Shown here: positions 1 to 10,730 of the stretch, in pieces
Numbering within the stretch: position 1 is the first letter of the stretch
How the letters are laid out: each line of letters begins with the position of its first letter
NCBI RefSeq assembly: GCF_027172205.1
Contig: NC_070604.1
Location: forward strand, 1,612,001-1,676,000
Reading direction: 5' to 3'
DNA length: 64,000 nt
Source of the DNA: Podarcis raffonei
Taxonomy: Eukaryota; Chordata; Lepidosauria; Squamata; Lacertidae
Made by a program: the position numbers and the translations under genes
The notes under the pieces: generated by a model
What the model was told of the DNA's origin: nothing
The model's input: the letters and a program-made list of their open reading frames with translations, nothing else
Databases searched by the model: none

Positions 1-600
1 AACTATTGAGGCTCTTAGCAAAAATGTCCAGTTCAAGTAAGAACTGTCATCTTAAAAGCCTGTGAATGTTTTCTGATCCCCACCCCCTGCATTAACAACC
101 AAACTCTGTTCAAAAGGCAGGGCTTAACCCTGTGGCACCAAGAGCACACACTGGAAGCGCTAATGGTGACATGTGCCATAGCATCTGGTAAAATCTCTGT
201 AAAAAGCCATTATGGAACTTAAGAACCGGTACCAGGATTTATATCGCTTTTATTATTGTGCGGCTTAAGATTATAAAACTGTGGGGAGAGGTTGTCTTGT
301 TTTTTATATCACTTCAGTGCCTAGAAGATTGAAGGCACTTTATAAAATAAAAACACAGCTACTAATACTGGGAGGAATTCAGTGATGCGCTCTTCTGATG
401 GTTCTGTAGTGCAAGCATTTCAGTTTGCCAGACAGAACAATCCCTCTCCCCCCCCCCCCCGCATATTGTTCCCAGGGTTCTTCTGACTGCCCCCCACCCT
501 GGCTGCAGGGCCAATTTCGAGGGGCACACAGAGGGAGGAGGGAGCCCTGTTGCATAAGCAGAAGCCCCTGTACAGAGCTTTCATGGATAGGACTCATTTA
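1..600. other. PLA2G7 intron DNA with a degenerate repeat
   Basis: No exon is recognisable. About 360-600 resembles 3840-4060 and, more loosely, the inverted-repeat element at 17635-17835 (shared layout: TGCAAG...TTTC, C-rich middle, AGCAGAAG...CCTGT), so it is probably an old member of one MITE family. Confidence 0.35.
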
Positions 601-616
601 ATATATATATATATAT
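601..616. repeat. (TA)n microsatellite
   Basis: Short TA run immediately at the 3' end of the L2-like LINE (minus strand); probably the simple tail of that element. Confidence 0.7.
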
Positions 617-1890
617 CCCGCCCTCCCCAGCCGAAGCTGGGCTCAGGGTGGCTAACAACAATAAAATAGTACAAGATTCTAAAAACATTTCATCATAAAA
701 ATTAATTAAAATCAAATTGTTGGCAACCATCAAGCTAAAGTTCTATGGAGATTGCCAAAGGAGGGAGTCAGGCTGCGCCCTGACCAAAGGCCTGGTGGAA
801 CAGCTCTGTCTTACAGGCCCTGCGGAAAGATGTCAAGTCCCGCAGGGCCCTAGTCTCTTGTGACAGAGCGTTCCACCAGATTGGAGCCGCAGCCAAAAAA
901 GCCCTGGCTCTAGTTGAGGCCAGCCTAACTTCTCTGTGGCCTGGGACCTTCAGGATGTTTTTATTTGAAGACCGTAAGTTCCTCTGTGGGACATACCAGG
1001 AGAGGCGGTCCCATAGGTATGAGGGTCCTAGGCCGTATAGGGCTTTAAAGGTTAAAACCAGCACCTTAAACCTGATCCTGTACTCCACCGGGAGCCAGTG
1101 CAGCTGGTATAGTACCGGGTGAATGTGATCTCGCAGTAAAAACCCCGTAAGGAGTCTCGCTGCACCCGCTGGAGTTTCTGGGTCAGTCTCAAGGGCAGCC
1201 CCATGTAGAGTGAGTTACAATAATCCAGTCTGGAGGTGACCGTCGCGTGGATCACAGTGGCTAGGTCGGGGCGAGAGAGATAAGGGGCCAACTGCTTAGC
1301 TTGGCGGAGATGAAAAAATGCCGCCTTTGTTATAGCTGTAATCTGCGCCTCCATGGAGAGGGAGGTATTGAAGATTACACCCAAACTCTTAATGGATGGT
1401 GCTGGCACTAATTGCGCCCCTGCAAGAGATGGGAGTTGCCCCCCCAACCCCATATCGTCCCAACCCAGCCAAAGGACCTCTGTCTTCAAAGGATTTAACT
1501 TCAACCGGCTCCCACGTAACCATCTAGCCACAGCTTCCAAACATCTGATCAGTGTGTCTGGGGCCGAGTCAGGATGGCCATCCATCAACAGATAGAGTTG
1601 GGTGTCATCAGCATACTGATGGCAACCCAACCCAAAACTCCGGACAAGCTGGGCGAGGGGGCGCATAAAGATGTTAAAAAGCATCGGGGAGAGTATCGCA
1701 CCCTGAGGCACTCCACACACCAAGGAGTGGCATGATGACAATTCCCCCCCAAGCGCCACCCTCTGTCCCCGACCAGAGAGAAGCGAGCGCAGCCATTGAA
1801 GGACTGTGCCCTGGATCCCCATGTCGGCAAGGCGGTGGTCCAGGAGTTCGTGATTGACCATGTCAAAGGCTGCTGACAGGTCATGAGTTG
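617..1890 (-). mobile_element. L2-type LINE, 5'-truncated
   Basis: On the minus strand the sequence reads as the reverse transcriptase and C-terminus of an L2-clade non-LTR retrotransposon. It has DLSAAFDMVNHELL at the 5' side (about 1885), VCGVPQGAILSPMLFNIFM, the catalytic YADDTQLYL, then LDYCNSLYMGLP and a C-terminal AAPIWWNALSQETR block ending near 780. The ILSPMLFNI form and YADD separate it from the CR1 copies here, which have VLGPVLFNI and FADD. Small frame changes divide the coding region between 1052-1861 and 768-1088, so it is inactive. It lies in a PLA2G7 intron, antisense to the gene. Confidence 0.8.
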
Positions 1891-2121
1891 AATCCCACTC
1901 ATTGGAACAAGATGTGGATTTGAGCAGAACATCTTCCTAAAGCTTGTATTTGTAACATCTCTGAGAAACCTGTGGAAAAGCTGAATGAGGTGCAGTATAT
2001 ATAGAACTAGTGTCCCATATCCTCTGCAGATCTCAGAATATAGTCTCACCAAAAGTAGAGAATAGACCTTGTGCAACTAATACCAACATGCCACACACTT
2101 GCACTTTCCCCCCCTGTACAG

Positions 2122-2292
2122 GTGTGGCATTGCCCTTGATGCATGGATGCTACCCCTTTGTGAAGAAGTGTATCCTAGAGTTCGTCAACCATTGCTGTTT
2201 ATTAATTCAGAAAAATTCCAATGGGCTTTAAACATTCTAGAAATAAAGAAACTTAACTACAAAGACAGAGAAAGAAAAATGATCACTATCAA
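2122..2292 (+). CDS. PLA2G7: PLA2G7 internal exon with catalytic Asp
   Basis: PLA2G7 is the secreted plasma platelet-activating-factor acetylhydrolase (Lp-PLA2), a serine esterase that removes short or oxidised sn-2 acyl chains from phospholipids. This exon encodes CGIALDAWMLPL... through ERKMITIK, close to human PLA2G7 from memory. The Asp in ALDAW matches the catalytic-triad Asp (human Asp296); the nucleophile Ser exon lies off the left edge. The acceptor is a pyrimidine-rich tract ending TGTACAG at 2121. The donor is AA|GTAAGT after 2292, leaving two bases of a split Lys codon. The frame continues correctly into the exon at 3597. The gene is partial because its 5' exons are outside the window. 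Confidence 0.93.
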
Positions 2293-3596
2293 GTAAGTGC
2301 TAAATTGCAACAGTATTAGTTTATTTTCAGGGGAATTGGAATTGTCTGTGCATGTTGTGAAGGCAGCAAGCTATTGCAGGAAGAAAACAGCACTTTGCTA
2401 GATCACATAGCTGTTTCATCTTCAAATTCTATTTCAGTCCTACCTGTCCTGTGGCAAAATGGTTATAGCAGACTAGCCCATGCGACAATGCAGCCTGTGA
2501 CTATCCAAGTTCTAGCATGCCCTCCAAAAGAGCCGGAAGAATCAAGGTGCATCTTCTTAGGGCTAAACAACATGTGATGTTAAATGTATATTTGCATTTA
2601 TAATGTGCAGGTTCTTAAACGTGTGAATAGTTCTTAGCCCCCACCCCAAGGGACACTATCAAGATTTAAGCAGTTAGCTGGAAAGAAATCAATTATTTAT
2701 TTCCCTGCTGCAGCCCCAAGCAAAACTCTGAAGCTGCGTTGAGAGGAAATTTTCACCCATGGAGCATTTCCTCCTCTCTATATAAATAAATGCTTCAGAT
2801 GATGGGTTTTCATCAGGACCACAAGGGCAGAGGAGAGGGAGAGAAAGACTTAAACTCTTCCTATTTTTGCTTCTTTCCTAATAATGATCAGTCCCCTGCT
2901 CCAGATGTTACTATTTGCTTTTTAAAAACCTGCATGTTTCAAAAAACAGAACCAGCAAACTGGAGGGAAAGGGAAACTTTATTCTGAAAGCAAAATTTTG
3001 CAAGTTCTGAAGATTCTCAGCACGGCAGCAAAACCTAAATAGTGGGCTCATCCTTCTCCTGTCCCTAGAAAATGTTCATGAAAAAGCTCCCGTCCACTTC
3101 ATTCTATATCCCAGTTTCCGTTGTGTCAGTCTGCAGCGACTTACAGAAAAGAAAGAGTAAAGATTTTAAAGCAAATCCTTTTTAGTATCTGCCTGTCTAC
3201 AAAAAGGGCTACATTGATGAGCAACACATAAGAGCAAAAAGATACAGCAAATTACTAATCTGTAATTTGGGACGCATATTCGCTTGAATAAATGTTTTGA
3301 TTGGTGGGGCAAAGATGTCAGGTGACCTGCTTTTGCACAGCACTGTGCATTGCAACCCTAACTATCATCTGTATGCAGCTGTAATTGATTAAAATTTACC
3401 TTATTAGCCTACTTAGATTTAATTGGGTGAGAATCACATGCAGTTGTGATAAGAGGTGCTCCTTTGCCATCCTAAGGAAAAAACCATTATGTTTTACTTT
3501 TAACAAAAAACTTAATTTTTAAAGATGTTGCTTATAACTGTACAATTACCCTTTTGTGGCTGTAATGTAGTTGGGAAATATCTTTGCTATTTGCAG

Positions 3597-3745
3597 AGGA
3601 ACAGTACATCAGAGTTTTCCAGACTTTACATTTTTGACTGGCAACATTGTTGGAAAGATTTTTGGACTGAAGGGACAATTAAATCCTAAAACAGCCATTG
3701 ATGTTAGCAACAAAGCTTCATTAGCCTTCTTACAGAAACATTTAG
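3597..3745 (+). CDS. PLA2G7: PLA2G7 penultimate exon with catalytic His
   Basis: Translation GTVHQSFPDFTFLTGNIVGK...NKASLAFLQKHLG matches the human PLA2G7 segment beginning GSVHQNFADFTF. The His in TVHQ is the triad His (human His351). Splice sites are TTTGCAG before 3597 and TTTAG|GTAAG after 3745. The first base completes the Lys codon split from the previous exon and the last base starts a Gly codon, so phases agree on both sides. Intron 2293-3596 upstream shows no other gene. Confidence 0.93.
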
Positions 3746-3839
3746 GTAAGTTACTACATTTGCTACATGATTTTTATATGTGATTTGTTGTGTACCCCAT
3801 CTGAATGGCTTGGAGTGGGTAATATCTGAAAGTCAAAAG

Positions 3840-4090
3840 ATGGAATTCAACATCAAGCCATGATGAATGTTTCATCTGCACAAGTATTTCATCTTACCAG
3901 GCAGAATGATTCCCCCCTCTCTGTGCACTGTTCTGAGGTCTCTCCTGACCCCCAGCCCTCATAAGCCATTTGGGGTGTCTGTGCAGGAGAAGGGGGGAGC
4001 CCCATTGCAGAATCTGAAATCTTTGTGCAGGCGCTGAGGGGGCCTGTTAGCTGAATGTGTAATTCCATTCTCCTGAAGGGGAGAATTGGG
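3840..4090. repeat. Degenerate MITE-like repeat
   Basis: Recognisably similar to 360-600: a block with CAAGTATTTCA..ACCAGGCAGAA, a C-rich run, then GGGGGGAGCCCCATTGCAGAA...CTTTGTGCAGG. It lies in the last PLA2G7 intron. Family not identified. Confidence 0.4.
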
Positions 4091-4539
4091 ATCCATGATG
4101 TGGGTTGTCTCCACCCATCTCACCACTGGCAGGAAGTCTTGGGGGAAAAACCTGAGGAATTCTTCAGGGGAGAGACGGGGAAAGCATGGATCTGTGCCTG
4201 GAAAGCACAGGGCAAAAAGTAAGTGTGGAGAAGCCCATTTGGACTTCTTGCCCTTCTGGCTGTTCTAGCCATTCTATACTATTTATTAATATGCACAGCA
4301 GATTGAAAATTTGAAATAAAATTTCAATCCCCAACCTAACATTGATAAAAGTCCTAAAATAACTGGTAGGAGCAGATGTCAGACATCTAAAAGATCAGTT
4401 TTAATATAATGCAACTCCAACATGTCACAAAAGGTTGATATTAAAAGGTAACACTGATATATTATTTCACCATATCTGATTTTAATCATTCTTTTGCCCT
4501 GAGGTATGTTTTCATTTGATTTACGCCTCTGTTCTATAG

Positions 4540-4652
4540 GTCTCAATAAAGATTTTGACCAGTGGGACTCTCTCTTAGAAGGCAAAGGGCATGATGTCAT
4601 TCCAGGCACCAACATTGATCTACCTCCAATGCCACCTCAGTCCAAACAATAA
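4540..4652 (+). CDS. PLA2G7: PLA2G7 terminal coding exon
   Basis: The acceptor TTCTATAG is followed by GLNKDFDQWDSLLEGKGHDV and a short tail ending in a TAA stop at 4650-4652. Human PLA2G7 has LHKDFDQWDCLIEGDDENLIPGTNIN at the same place; the last residues diverge, as is usual for this tail. An AATAAA overlaps the stop codon at 4648-4653, so the true cleavage site may be there or further downstream in 4653-5100. The gene ends tail-to-tail with TDRD6. Confidence 0.92.
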
Positions 4653-5490
4653 AGACAGAATGGAAATTGTGGACCCTTTAACAATTGACAAGGAGTTCTT
4701 GTTGACAGTGCTATCTGCAAATTGAGAGCTTGAAGAATACAGTTTTGTAACACGAAGGCAACTGTGCAGCAAATTATAATTGGTTTATTGTTACAACAGC
4801 AGTATATGAAGGTGCAACCACTCTGCTAATTTACTTTCCAGAGCCAAGAAATATACCAAGTAAACATCAGTTAATAATGTGCCTTCTGTTGCCTGAAGAT
4901 GATTTTGTGTAGAACAGATCAGATCAAGGTCTGTGTTCCTAATGTGCACAAACATTGGGGTGGGGAGCTAAACATGATTAGGAGGCCTCCATTTCAGTTA
5001 TTCATAGCACAATTTTGCCACTCATATGTAATGCAGGTTTTGATACTGTGCAGTTTAAGTCTTTAAAGGACATTATCTCTACTGTATGAAAAACAAAAAC
5101 AGGCATCGCTATAACACCCACTTCCACACAAGTGGAATGCTTGACTAGGTGGGCTGCAGGCTTCATCCAGCCTCATCATCTTAGGATCTCTTTATGTTAG
5201 CATGTTAGGGGTCCCAGTGGAAGAATCAGACCTATTACGTGAAGTTCAGTGTCACTGTGGAGTACACTACCATGGGCTCTCTTTCTTCCCACTGCCATCA
5301 AGCTGGATCTGCCCAGGAAGGCCTGTATTCCTAGCCAATAAAATTGCATTCCTAGCCAATGAAGCCTCCTGGGCTTCAAGGAGTAGCCCCAAGCAACAAG
5401 CCGCCTCTTTGCAGAGGAAAGTCATGACATCCAGAACAGGTGCGCTCACTTCCCAAACTCAACTACCCACAGTGGCTCACATGAAGCTCA
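4653..5490. other. PLA2G7 3' UTR and intergenic DNA
   Basis: Follows the PLA2G7 stop. The first few hundred bases are presumably 3' UTR. No other gene or clear repeat is seen. Confidence 0.5.
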
Positions 5491-5815
5491 TTACTTCCCC
5501 CAGGTAGTGGTCCAACACCTCAACAGCCTCTCCTGATTCAGATGGCACAGGTAGAGTTGCATGCCAGCAACATACTGGCGTAACACTCCAAAACCCCAGT
5601 GGCTTCATACAGATGTTGAACAGCATGGGGGACAAGATTGACTTCTGGGAGACACAACTCCCAGAACTACTACTCTATGAAAATGATTCCCAAGGTAAGA
5701 GAGACATCACTGCAGCACATTGTCTCCCCATTTCCAACCCACAGCTGCTCCAAGTAACTACTATGGTTCACGGTATCAAAAGCCACTGAGAGATCAAGGA
5801 GAATCCTTGGTGTTA
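5490..5815 (-). mobile_element. Old L2-type LINE remnant
   Basis: Minus-strand translation in broken frames gives pieces of the same RT region as the LINE at 617-1890 (equivalents of FDTVNH near 5790 and ILSPMLFNICM near 5625). It is clearly more diverged than that copy. Confidence 0.6.
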
Positions 5816-6745
5816 CTTGTGCTTGAACTCCTCACTGGTATCATGAGTGCTGAGGTGGGACCAGGCTCGGGCATGGAATAGGAGGTTGAGAAGAATGAGG
5901 GAAGGGCTGATAGGCCAACAGAGCCTGGAGATAGTGGGTGCTTCTCCCTTGCAGAAGATGGCTGTCCCAGCTGGGGAAAAGAGCACGGGAATGGAATCTG
6001 AGGGGCGGGGGAGAACCAGAGTCAGAAGGGGAACTCACAAGTGAGCCAGCCTTGCCTCTTCTTAAAAGTGAATGCAGCTACCAACCCTCTGGAATGGCAC
6101 CACTGCTGCTGTGCAGTTGTGAGCTCCTTGCCCTAATCTTGGGACTCCGTAAACTTGGACTGCTGCTTCTAGTCTGGCTAGCCTTGCCTTTCCTCTTGCC
6201 AAACTTGATCACGGTGGCTGCTGGGACACATTACCTGTTGCTAAGCCTCTCTCTGTCATGGTGGCCTGGACAAGAGCCAAGAAAAATCACTTCTCTTGCT
6301 GGTGGCAGAGGTGCTGGGCCTGGTGTGGGATAAGCATCCTGCTTCCTACTGGGAGATCCCCTTGAGACAGAGTGGGCCAGATCCTGATTACCTCCAACCC
6401 CAAGGACCACTTCAACAGATGGGAAAGGGCTACACACCTGCCAATTACCTAATGTTAGCTGAAGTGTTTTCCTTTGCCTGTGTTGTGGCACAAGCTTGGC
6501 TGCAAACTTTGTTTCCTTTGGCCACAAAGTCTGAAATCAAACCATGTGGGCAGAGGAAGTGCAGCCAGCCATCACCAACAATGAGCTAATCGAGCTGCCT
6601 AGTGATTGGTGTCACACAGGGCAGGGAACCAAACTTGGCGAGCTGTAACTAACAAAGCTGTAACTGTTATAAACCCACTGCAAACTGGGCAGACTGATCC
6701 CCACCTACCATACCCCTAACTCTGCATTGTTGTACAAAAATCCTA
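5816..6745. other. Intergenic DNA without recognised features
   Basis: Open frames on both strands up to about 130 codons show no family resemblance and no splice or codon pattern of a gene. Confidence 0.5.
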
Positions 6746-6747
6746 TA

Positions 6748-6972
6748 CAGTGGTACCTCGGGTTACATACGCTTCAGGTTACAGACTCCACTAACTCAGA
6801 AATAGTACCTCGGGTTAAGAACTTTGCTTCAGAATAAGAACAGAAATCGTGCTCCGGCGGCGCAGCAGCAGCAGGAGGCCCCATTAGCTAAAGTGGTGCT
6901 TCAGGTTAAGAACAGTTTCAGGTTAAGCACGGACCTCTGGAACGAATTAAGTACTTAACCTAAGGTACCACT
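6748..6972. mobile_element. Tigger-like MITE (pogo/Tc1-mariner)
   Basis: Begins CAGTGGTACCTCGGGTTA after a TA, and ends with the near inverted copy TAACCTAAGGTACCACT before TATA. A CAGT start, TA target and about 225-bp non-coding body fit a non-autonomous Tigger (pogo) element. An internal stretch repeats the GGTTAAGAAC and CAGGTTA words several times. Confidence 0.75.
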
Positions 6973-7049
6973 ATATACAGTATTATAAGTTATATTACAA
7001 GGTTTAGCATAGTTCCACATCTCTGTGGAACAGACATCTTCTGCAAGGG

Positions 7050-7357
7050 AGAAGAAGAAGAAGAAGAAGAGGAGGAGGAGGAGGAGGAGGAGGAGGAGGA
7101 GGAGGAGGAGGAGTTGTTGTTTGGATTTGATATCCCGCCTTTCACTCCCTTTAAGGAGTCTCAAAGCGGCTAACATTCTCCTTTCCCTTCCTCCCCCACA
7201 ACAAACACTCTGTGAGGTGAGTGGGGCTGAGAGACTTCATAGAAGTGTAACTAGCCCAAGGTCACCCAGCAGCTGCATGTGGAGGAGCGGAGACGCGAAC
7301 CCGGTTCCCCAGATTACGAGTCTACCGCTCTTAACCACTGCACCACACTGGCTCTCA
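7050..7357 (-). mobile_element. tRNA-derived SINE, Sauria type
   Basis: Read on the minus strand it starts near 7357 with a tRNA-like head: an A-box-like TGGTGCAGTGGTTAAGAG (about 7324-7345) and a B-box GGTTCGCGTCT at 7291-7301. The body continues with GGTGACCTTGGGCTAGT and a CCTCACAGAGTG-like stretch. The tail is a long CTTCTTC/CTCCTCC run (plus-strand GAA then GGA repeats, 7050-7112). This matches the squamate Sauria SINE as remembered, whose 3' end is mobilised by RTE/BovB-type LINEs. Confidence 0.85.
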
Positions 7358-7457
7358 CGCACTATGCATGTAGCCTATTTATAATGGCTGAGATAACACA
7401 CCATCTGTGAAGCAGGAAAATGAAACGGCAAGAATGAATACTACCCACACTATAAAC

Positions 7458-7463
7458 TTTATT
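7458..7463 (-). terminator. Polyadenylation signal, probable TDRD6 3' end
   Basis: AATAAA on the minus strand, about 160 bases downstream of the stop of the candidate last TDRD6 exon. A second minus-strand AATAAA lies at about 8039-8044, inside the putative last intron, and could serve a shorter transcript. Confidence 0.45.
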
Positions 7464-7619
7464 CTTGTTTCATTAAACAAAACAAAAAAGTAAGGAAACA
7501 AAGCCTTTCATACAGCTAAGGCTTAAAAAAAAGTTGGTTTGAATGGAAGTGCACTCAAAATACGCAAGGAAGAGTATTTCTTTTACAAAGATGCTCCAAA
7601 GCTTAAACAAACTTTAACA

Positions 7620-7804
7620 TTAAAGATAATGAACACATATTTGAGGTTTGCCAAAGGGTACCATTAGAAAATGAACATACTTGAGTGGAACATATTTTAA
7701 AGACTCAGAAGTTGCATTCTCCTGGTTGGAAGAGGACATGCCCATTAAACGCTTGTCATCAATGCCAAAAACAGAACAGCCTTGTGTGCAAGACTCCTCC
7801 ATCT
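7620..7804 (-). CDS. TDRD6: TDRD6 candidate terminal exon
   Basis: Reads E-MEESCTQGCSVFGIDDKRL...ICVHYL and a stop. The acceptor would be CACCTAAG ending at 7805; its polypyrimidine tract is weak. The exon begins in exactly the phase left by the exon at 16761-16821 (one base carried over), and a polyadenylation signal follows at 7458-7463. A GTATGT inside the exon (in CTCAAGTATGTTC) could alternatively be a donor, making it internal. No conserved domain is visible, so assignment rests on phase, strand, position and the poly(A) signal. Confidence 0.45.
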
Positions 7805-8385
7805 CTTAGGTGCAATTTAGTGCAATATCCACAAAGCAGGAAGATCAGCACTGCCATCTGAAACGCCACTCACTTCCTCCACTGTAGGATATACAGGCAA
7901 GTTAACCATTTATACCATAGAGGGTTGTGCGTGCTCTCAAGTGTATTAAATACACATTTCCTTTACAGACGTTAATCTGCCAGGAGCAACAGCTGTAAAG
8001 AGACAATTTTTCTGATATCAGTTGTCAAATAATGAGGGACTTTATTCATATGACCAGTTCCAATAAATTTAATTCTACTGGTCTGAAAATCCAGCAAAAC
8101 AGAGTGGGAGAGCACTCTCGTTCACAAGTTCCACAGCTAACAGAATAGTACCCGAGAATGACAAGGCAACAATCAAGACTGAGCAGAGATGAAAGCAAAG
8201 AAACAAAAGCACAGGGGAGACGTAGACCTTGGCCTCCCTGCCAACTGCTTCACAGTTCTGACAACAGCACTTCTCCCCACTCCAACTGCTGGGCGAGCGA
8301 AGCAAATCCTCCCCACCCCCTGCAGAAAATTAATTTATCATGCTGAATCCCACATTCTATATTCCTGCAACAGAGGAGGGGCTCC
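7805..8385. other. TDRD6 last intron, unique part
   Basis: Between the candidate terminal exon and the CR1 cluster. Nothing recognisable apart from a minus-strand AATAAA near 8040. Confidence 0.4.
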
Positions 8386-10133
8386 AATGGACTTCAATGT
8401 CTGTACACTAATGTGCAAAGCATGGGAAATAAACAAGATGAGCTTGAGCTCTTGGTACAGCAAACTAAATATGACATAATAGGCATCACTGAAACCTGGT
8501 GGGATAAGTCCCACGATTGGAATGTAATAATGGAGGGATACAATCTATTTCAGAGAAACAGACCAGACAAGAAAGGAGGAGGAGTGGCGTTATATGTCAG
8601 GGATGTGTATACCTGTGAAGAGATCCAAGATTTAGAACCTCAAAGCCAAAGTGAGAGCATTTGGGTCAAAATTAAGGGAGAGAAGAATAACAGTGACCTC
8701 ATTGTGGGAGTTTACTATAGATCCCCAAGCCAAACGGAGGACATAGATGATGCCTTCCTGGAACAGATGGCCAAGCATGCAAAAGGAAGGGAGATAGTAG
8801 TAATGGGGGACTTCAATTACCCGGATATTTGTTGGATGTCAAACTCAGCCAAGAGCATAAGGTCAAACAGATTCCTCACTGGCCTTGCAGACAACTTCAT
8901 TGTCCAGAAAGTGGGAGAAGCAACAAGAGGAACAGCCATTTTAGATCTGGTCCTAACCAATGTTGATGACCTGGTTAGTGGGGTAGAAGTGGAAGGATCA
9001 TTAGGCGCGAGTGATTATGCTCTTCTGAAGTTTACTATACAGCGGAAAGGAGCAGCCAAGCATACTAGGACTCAATTTCTTGACTTTAAGAAAGCCGACT
9101 TCATAAAACTTAGGGAAGTGCTGGGTGAGATCCCATGGACAGTAATACTAAAAGGAAAGGGAGTTCATGATGGCTGGGAGTTTGTTAAGAGGGAGATAGT
9201 AAAAGCACAACTTCAGGCAATACCAATGAGACGGAAACATGGAAGGTGCCTAAAGAAGCCAGGGTGGCTATCTAAAGAACTTTTAACTGAGTTAAGATTA
9301 AAAACGGATGTGTACAAAAAATGGAAAAGGGGGGAAACCACCAAAGAGGAATTCAAACAAATAGCCAGCACGTGTAGACACAAAGTCAGAAAAGCTAAAG
9401 CACAGAATGAACTCAGGCTTGCTAGAGAGGTTAAAAGCAACAAAAAAGGCTTTTATGGGTATGTTCGTAGCAAAAGGAAGAACAAAGAAACAGTGGGGTC
9501 ACTCAGAGGAGAAGATGGTGAAATGCAAACAGGGGACACAGAAAGGGCTGAACTCCTCAATGCCTTCTTTGCCTCAGTCTTCTCCGATAAAGAAAATAAT
9601 GCCCGACCTGAAGAATTTGGAGCAAATGATTCAGCAGAGGAAACACAGCCCAGAATAACTAAGGAGATAGTACAAGAATACTTGGCTAGTTTAGATGTAT
9701 TCAAGTCTCCAGGGCCAGATGAACTGCATCCAAGAGTATTAAAAGAACTGGCAGATGTGATCTCAGAACCACTGGCAGTCATCTTTGAGAATTCCTGGAG
9801 AACAGGCGAAGTCCCGGCAGACTGGAGGAGGGCAAATGTTGTCCCTATTTTCAAAAAGGGGAAAAGAGAGGACCCAAATAATTACTGCCCAGTCAGTCTG
9901 ACATCAATACCAGGGAAGATTCTGGAGCAGATCATTAAGCAAACAGTCTGTGAGCACCTAGAAAGGAATGCTGTGATCACCAATAGTCAGCATGGATTTC
10001 TGAAAAATAAGTCATGTCAGACTAACCTGATCTCGTTTTTTGACAGAATTACAAGCCTGGTAGATGAAGGGAACACAGTGGATGTAGCCTACCTTGATTT
10101 CAGCAAGGCATTTGACAAGGTGCCCCATGACAC
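8386..10133 (+). mobile_element. CR1 LINE copy 1, 5' part (split)
   Basis: 5'-truncated at the start of ORF2 (homology with the full-length copy begins at AATGGACTTCAATGTC). The endonuclease has ITETWW, YRSPSQ and [10 protein letters not shown], followed by the RT palm up to [11 protein letters not shown]. The copy stops at 10133 and resumes at 14868, because a second CR1 is inserted in it. The conserved endonuclease SDH motif reads SDY here (ASDYALLKF) against SDH in the full-length copy, which would impair nicking. Antisense to TDRD6, inside its last putative intron. Confidence 0.9.
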
Positions 10134-10161
10134 AGCAAGGCATTTGACAAGGTGCCCCATT

Positions 10162-10730
10162 CTCTCCCCTCCCATCTACCTAATGGTCAGCCAGCATTTT
10201 GTAGCTACAAAGCATGCCAAGTTCACATGGGCTGGGTTTCGGGGGAGCGAGGCAGCTTTTAGGAAGTTTATTTATTTATTTCTGCAACCCCACTGAGTTG
10301 CCCCAGTGGGGAATTGTCCCCAACTTGCTTTGAAACATTCATTCATTTTCCAAGAACTTTCTAAGTCACCAAAGTTATTGGCTATAACTACAACTTGCAG
10401 TAGTGAATTCTATAGTACAGGGGTGGCTGACTCCCAAGAGACTGCGATCTACTCACAGAGTTAAAGACTAGCAGTGATCTATGCCCTTTTGGGGGGTTCA
10501 GGTCAAACTTGTTGAGCTTCTTTGGGGGGAGCCAGTGATCTACCAGTGATCTACCACAGATGTTCAGTGAGCTTGTAGGGCAGCAGCTGAAGAAGGAACA
10601 AAAAGGGTTTTCTTGAGTGAGTTTCTTGTGGCTGATTAGCTGCTTTCTCTAGCGGCGCGCGCAGTTTGATCCATCTTTTAGATTTAGGGGAGCTAGTCTC
10701 AAACGTTTGTTGGGGGAGATATAGGTTTAT
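10162..10730 (+). promoter_or_regulatory. Probable CR1 5' leader/promoter region
   Basis: Non-coding stretch between the 5' junction and ORF1, with repeated words around 10440-10555 (CAGTGATCTA three times). LINE internal promoters lie in this position; no specific site is claimed. Confidence 0.4.

Noticed and set aside
1353-1595. 80-codon plus-strand frame and similar antisense frames in LINEs
   Set aside because: Shadows of LINE coding sequence on the other strand. The same antisense peptides recur in every CR1 copy.
5938-6589. Leu-rich 131-codon and 97-codon plus-strand frames
   Set aside because: No relatives recognised and no flanking splice or promoter signals. Expected by chance in 2 kb of intergenic DNA.
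7025-7384. Poly-Lys/Arg or poly-Leu open frames
   Set aside because: They translate the GAA/GGA tail of the SINE.
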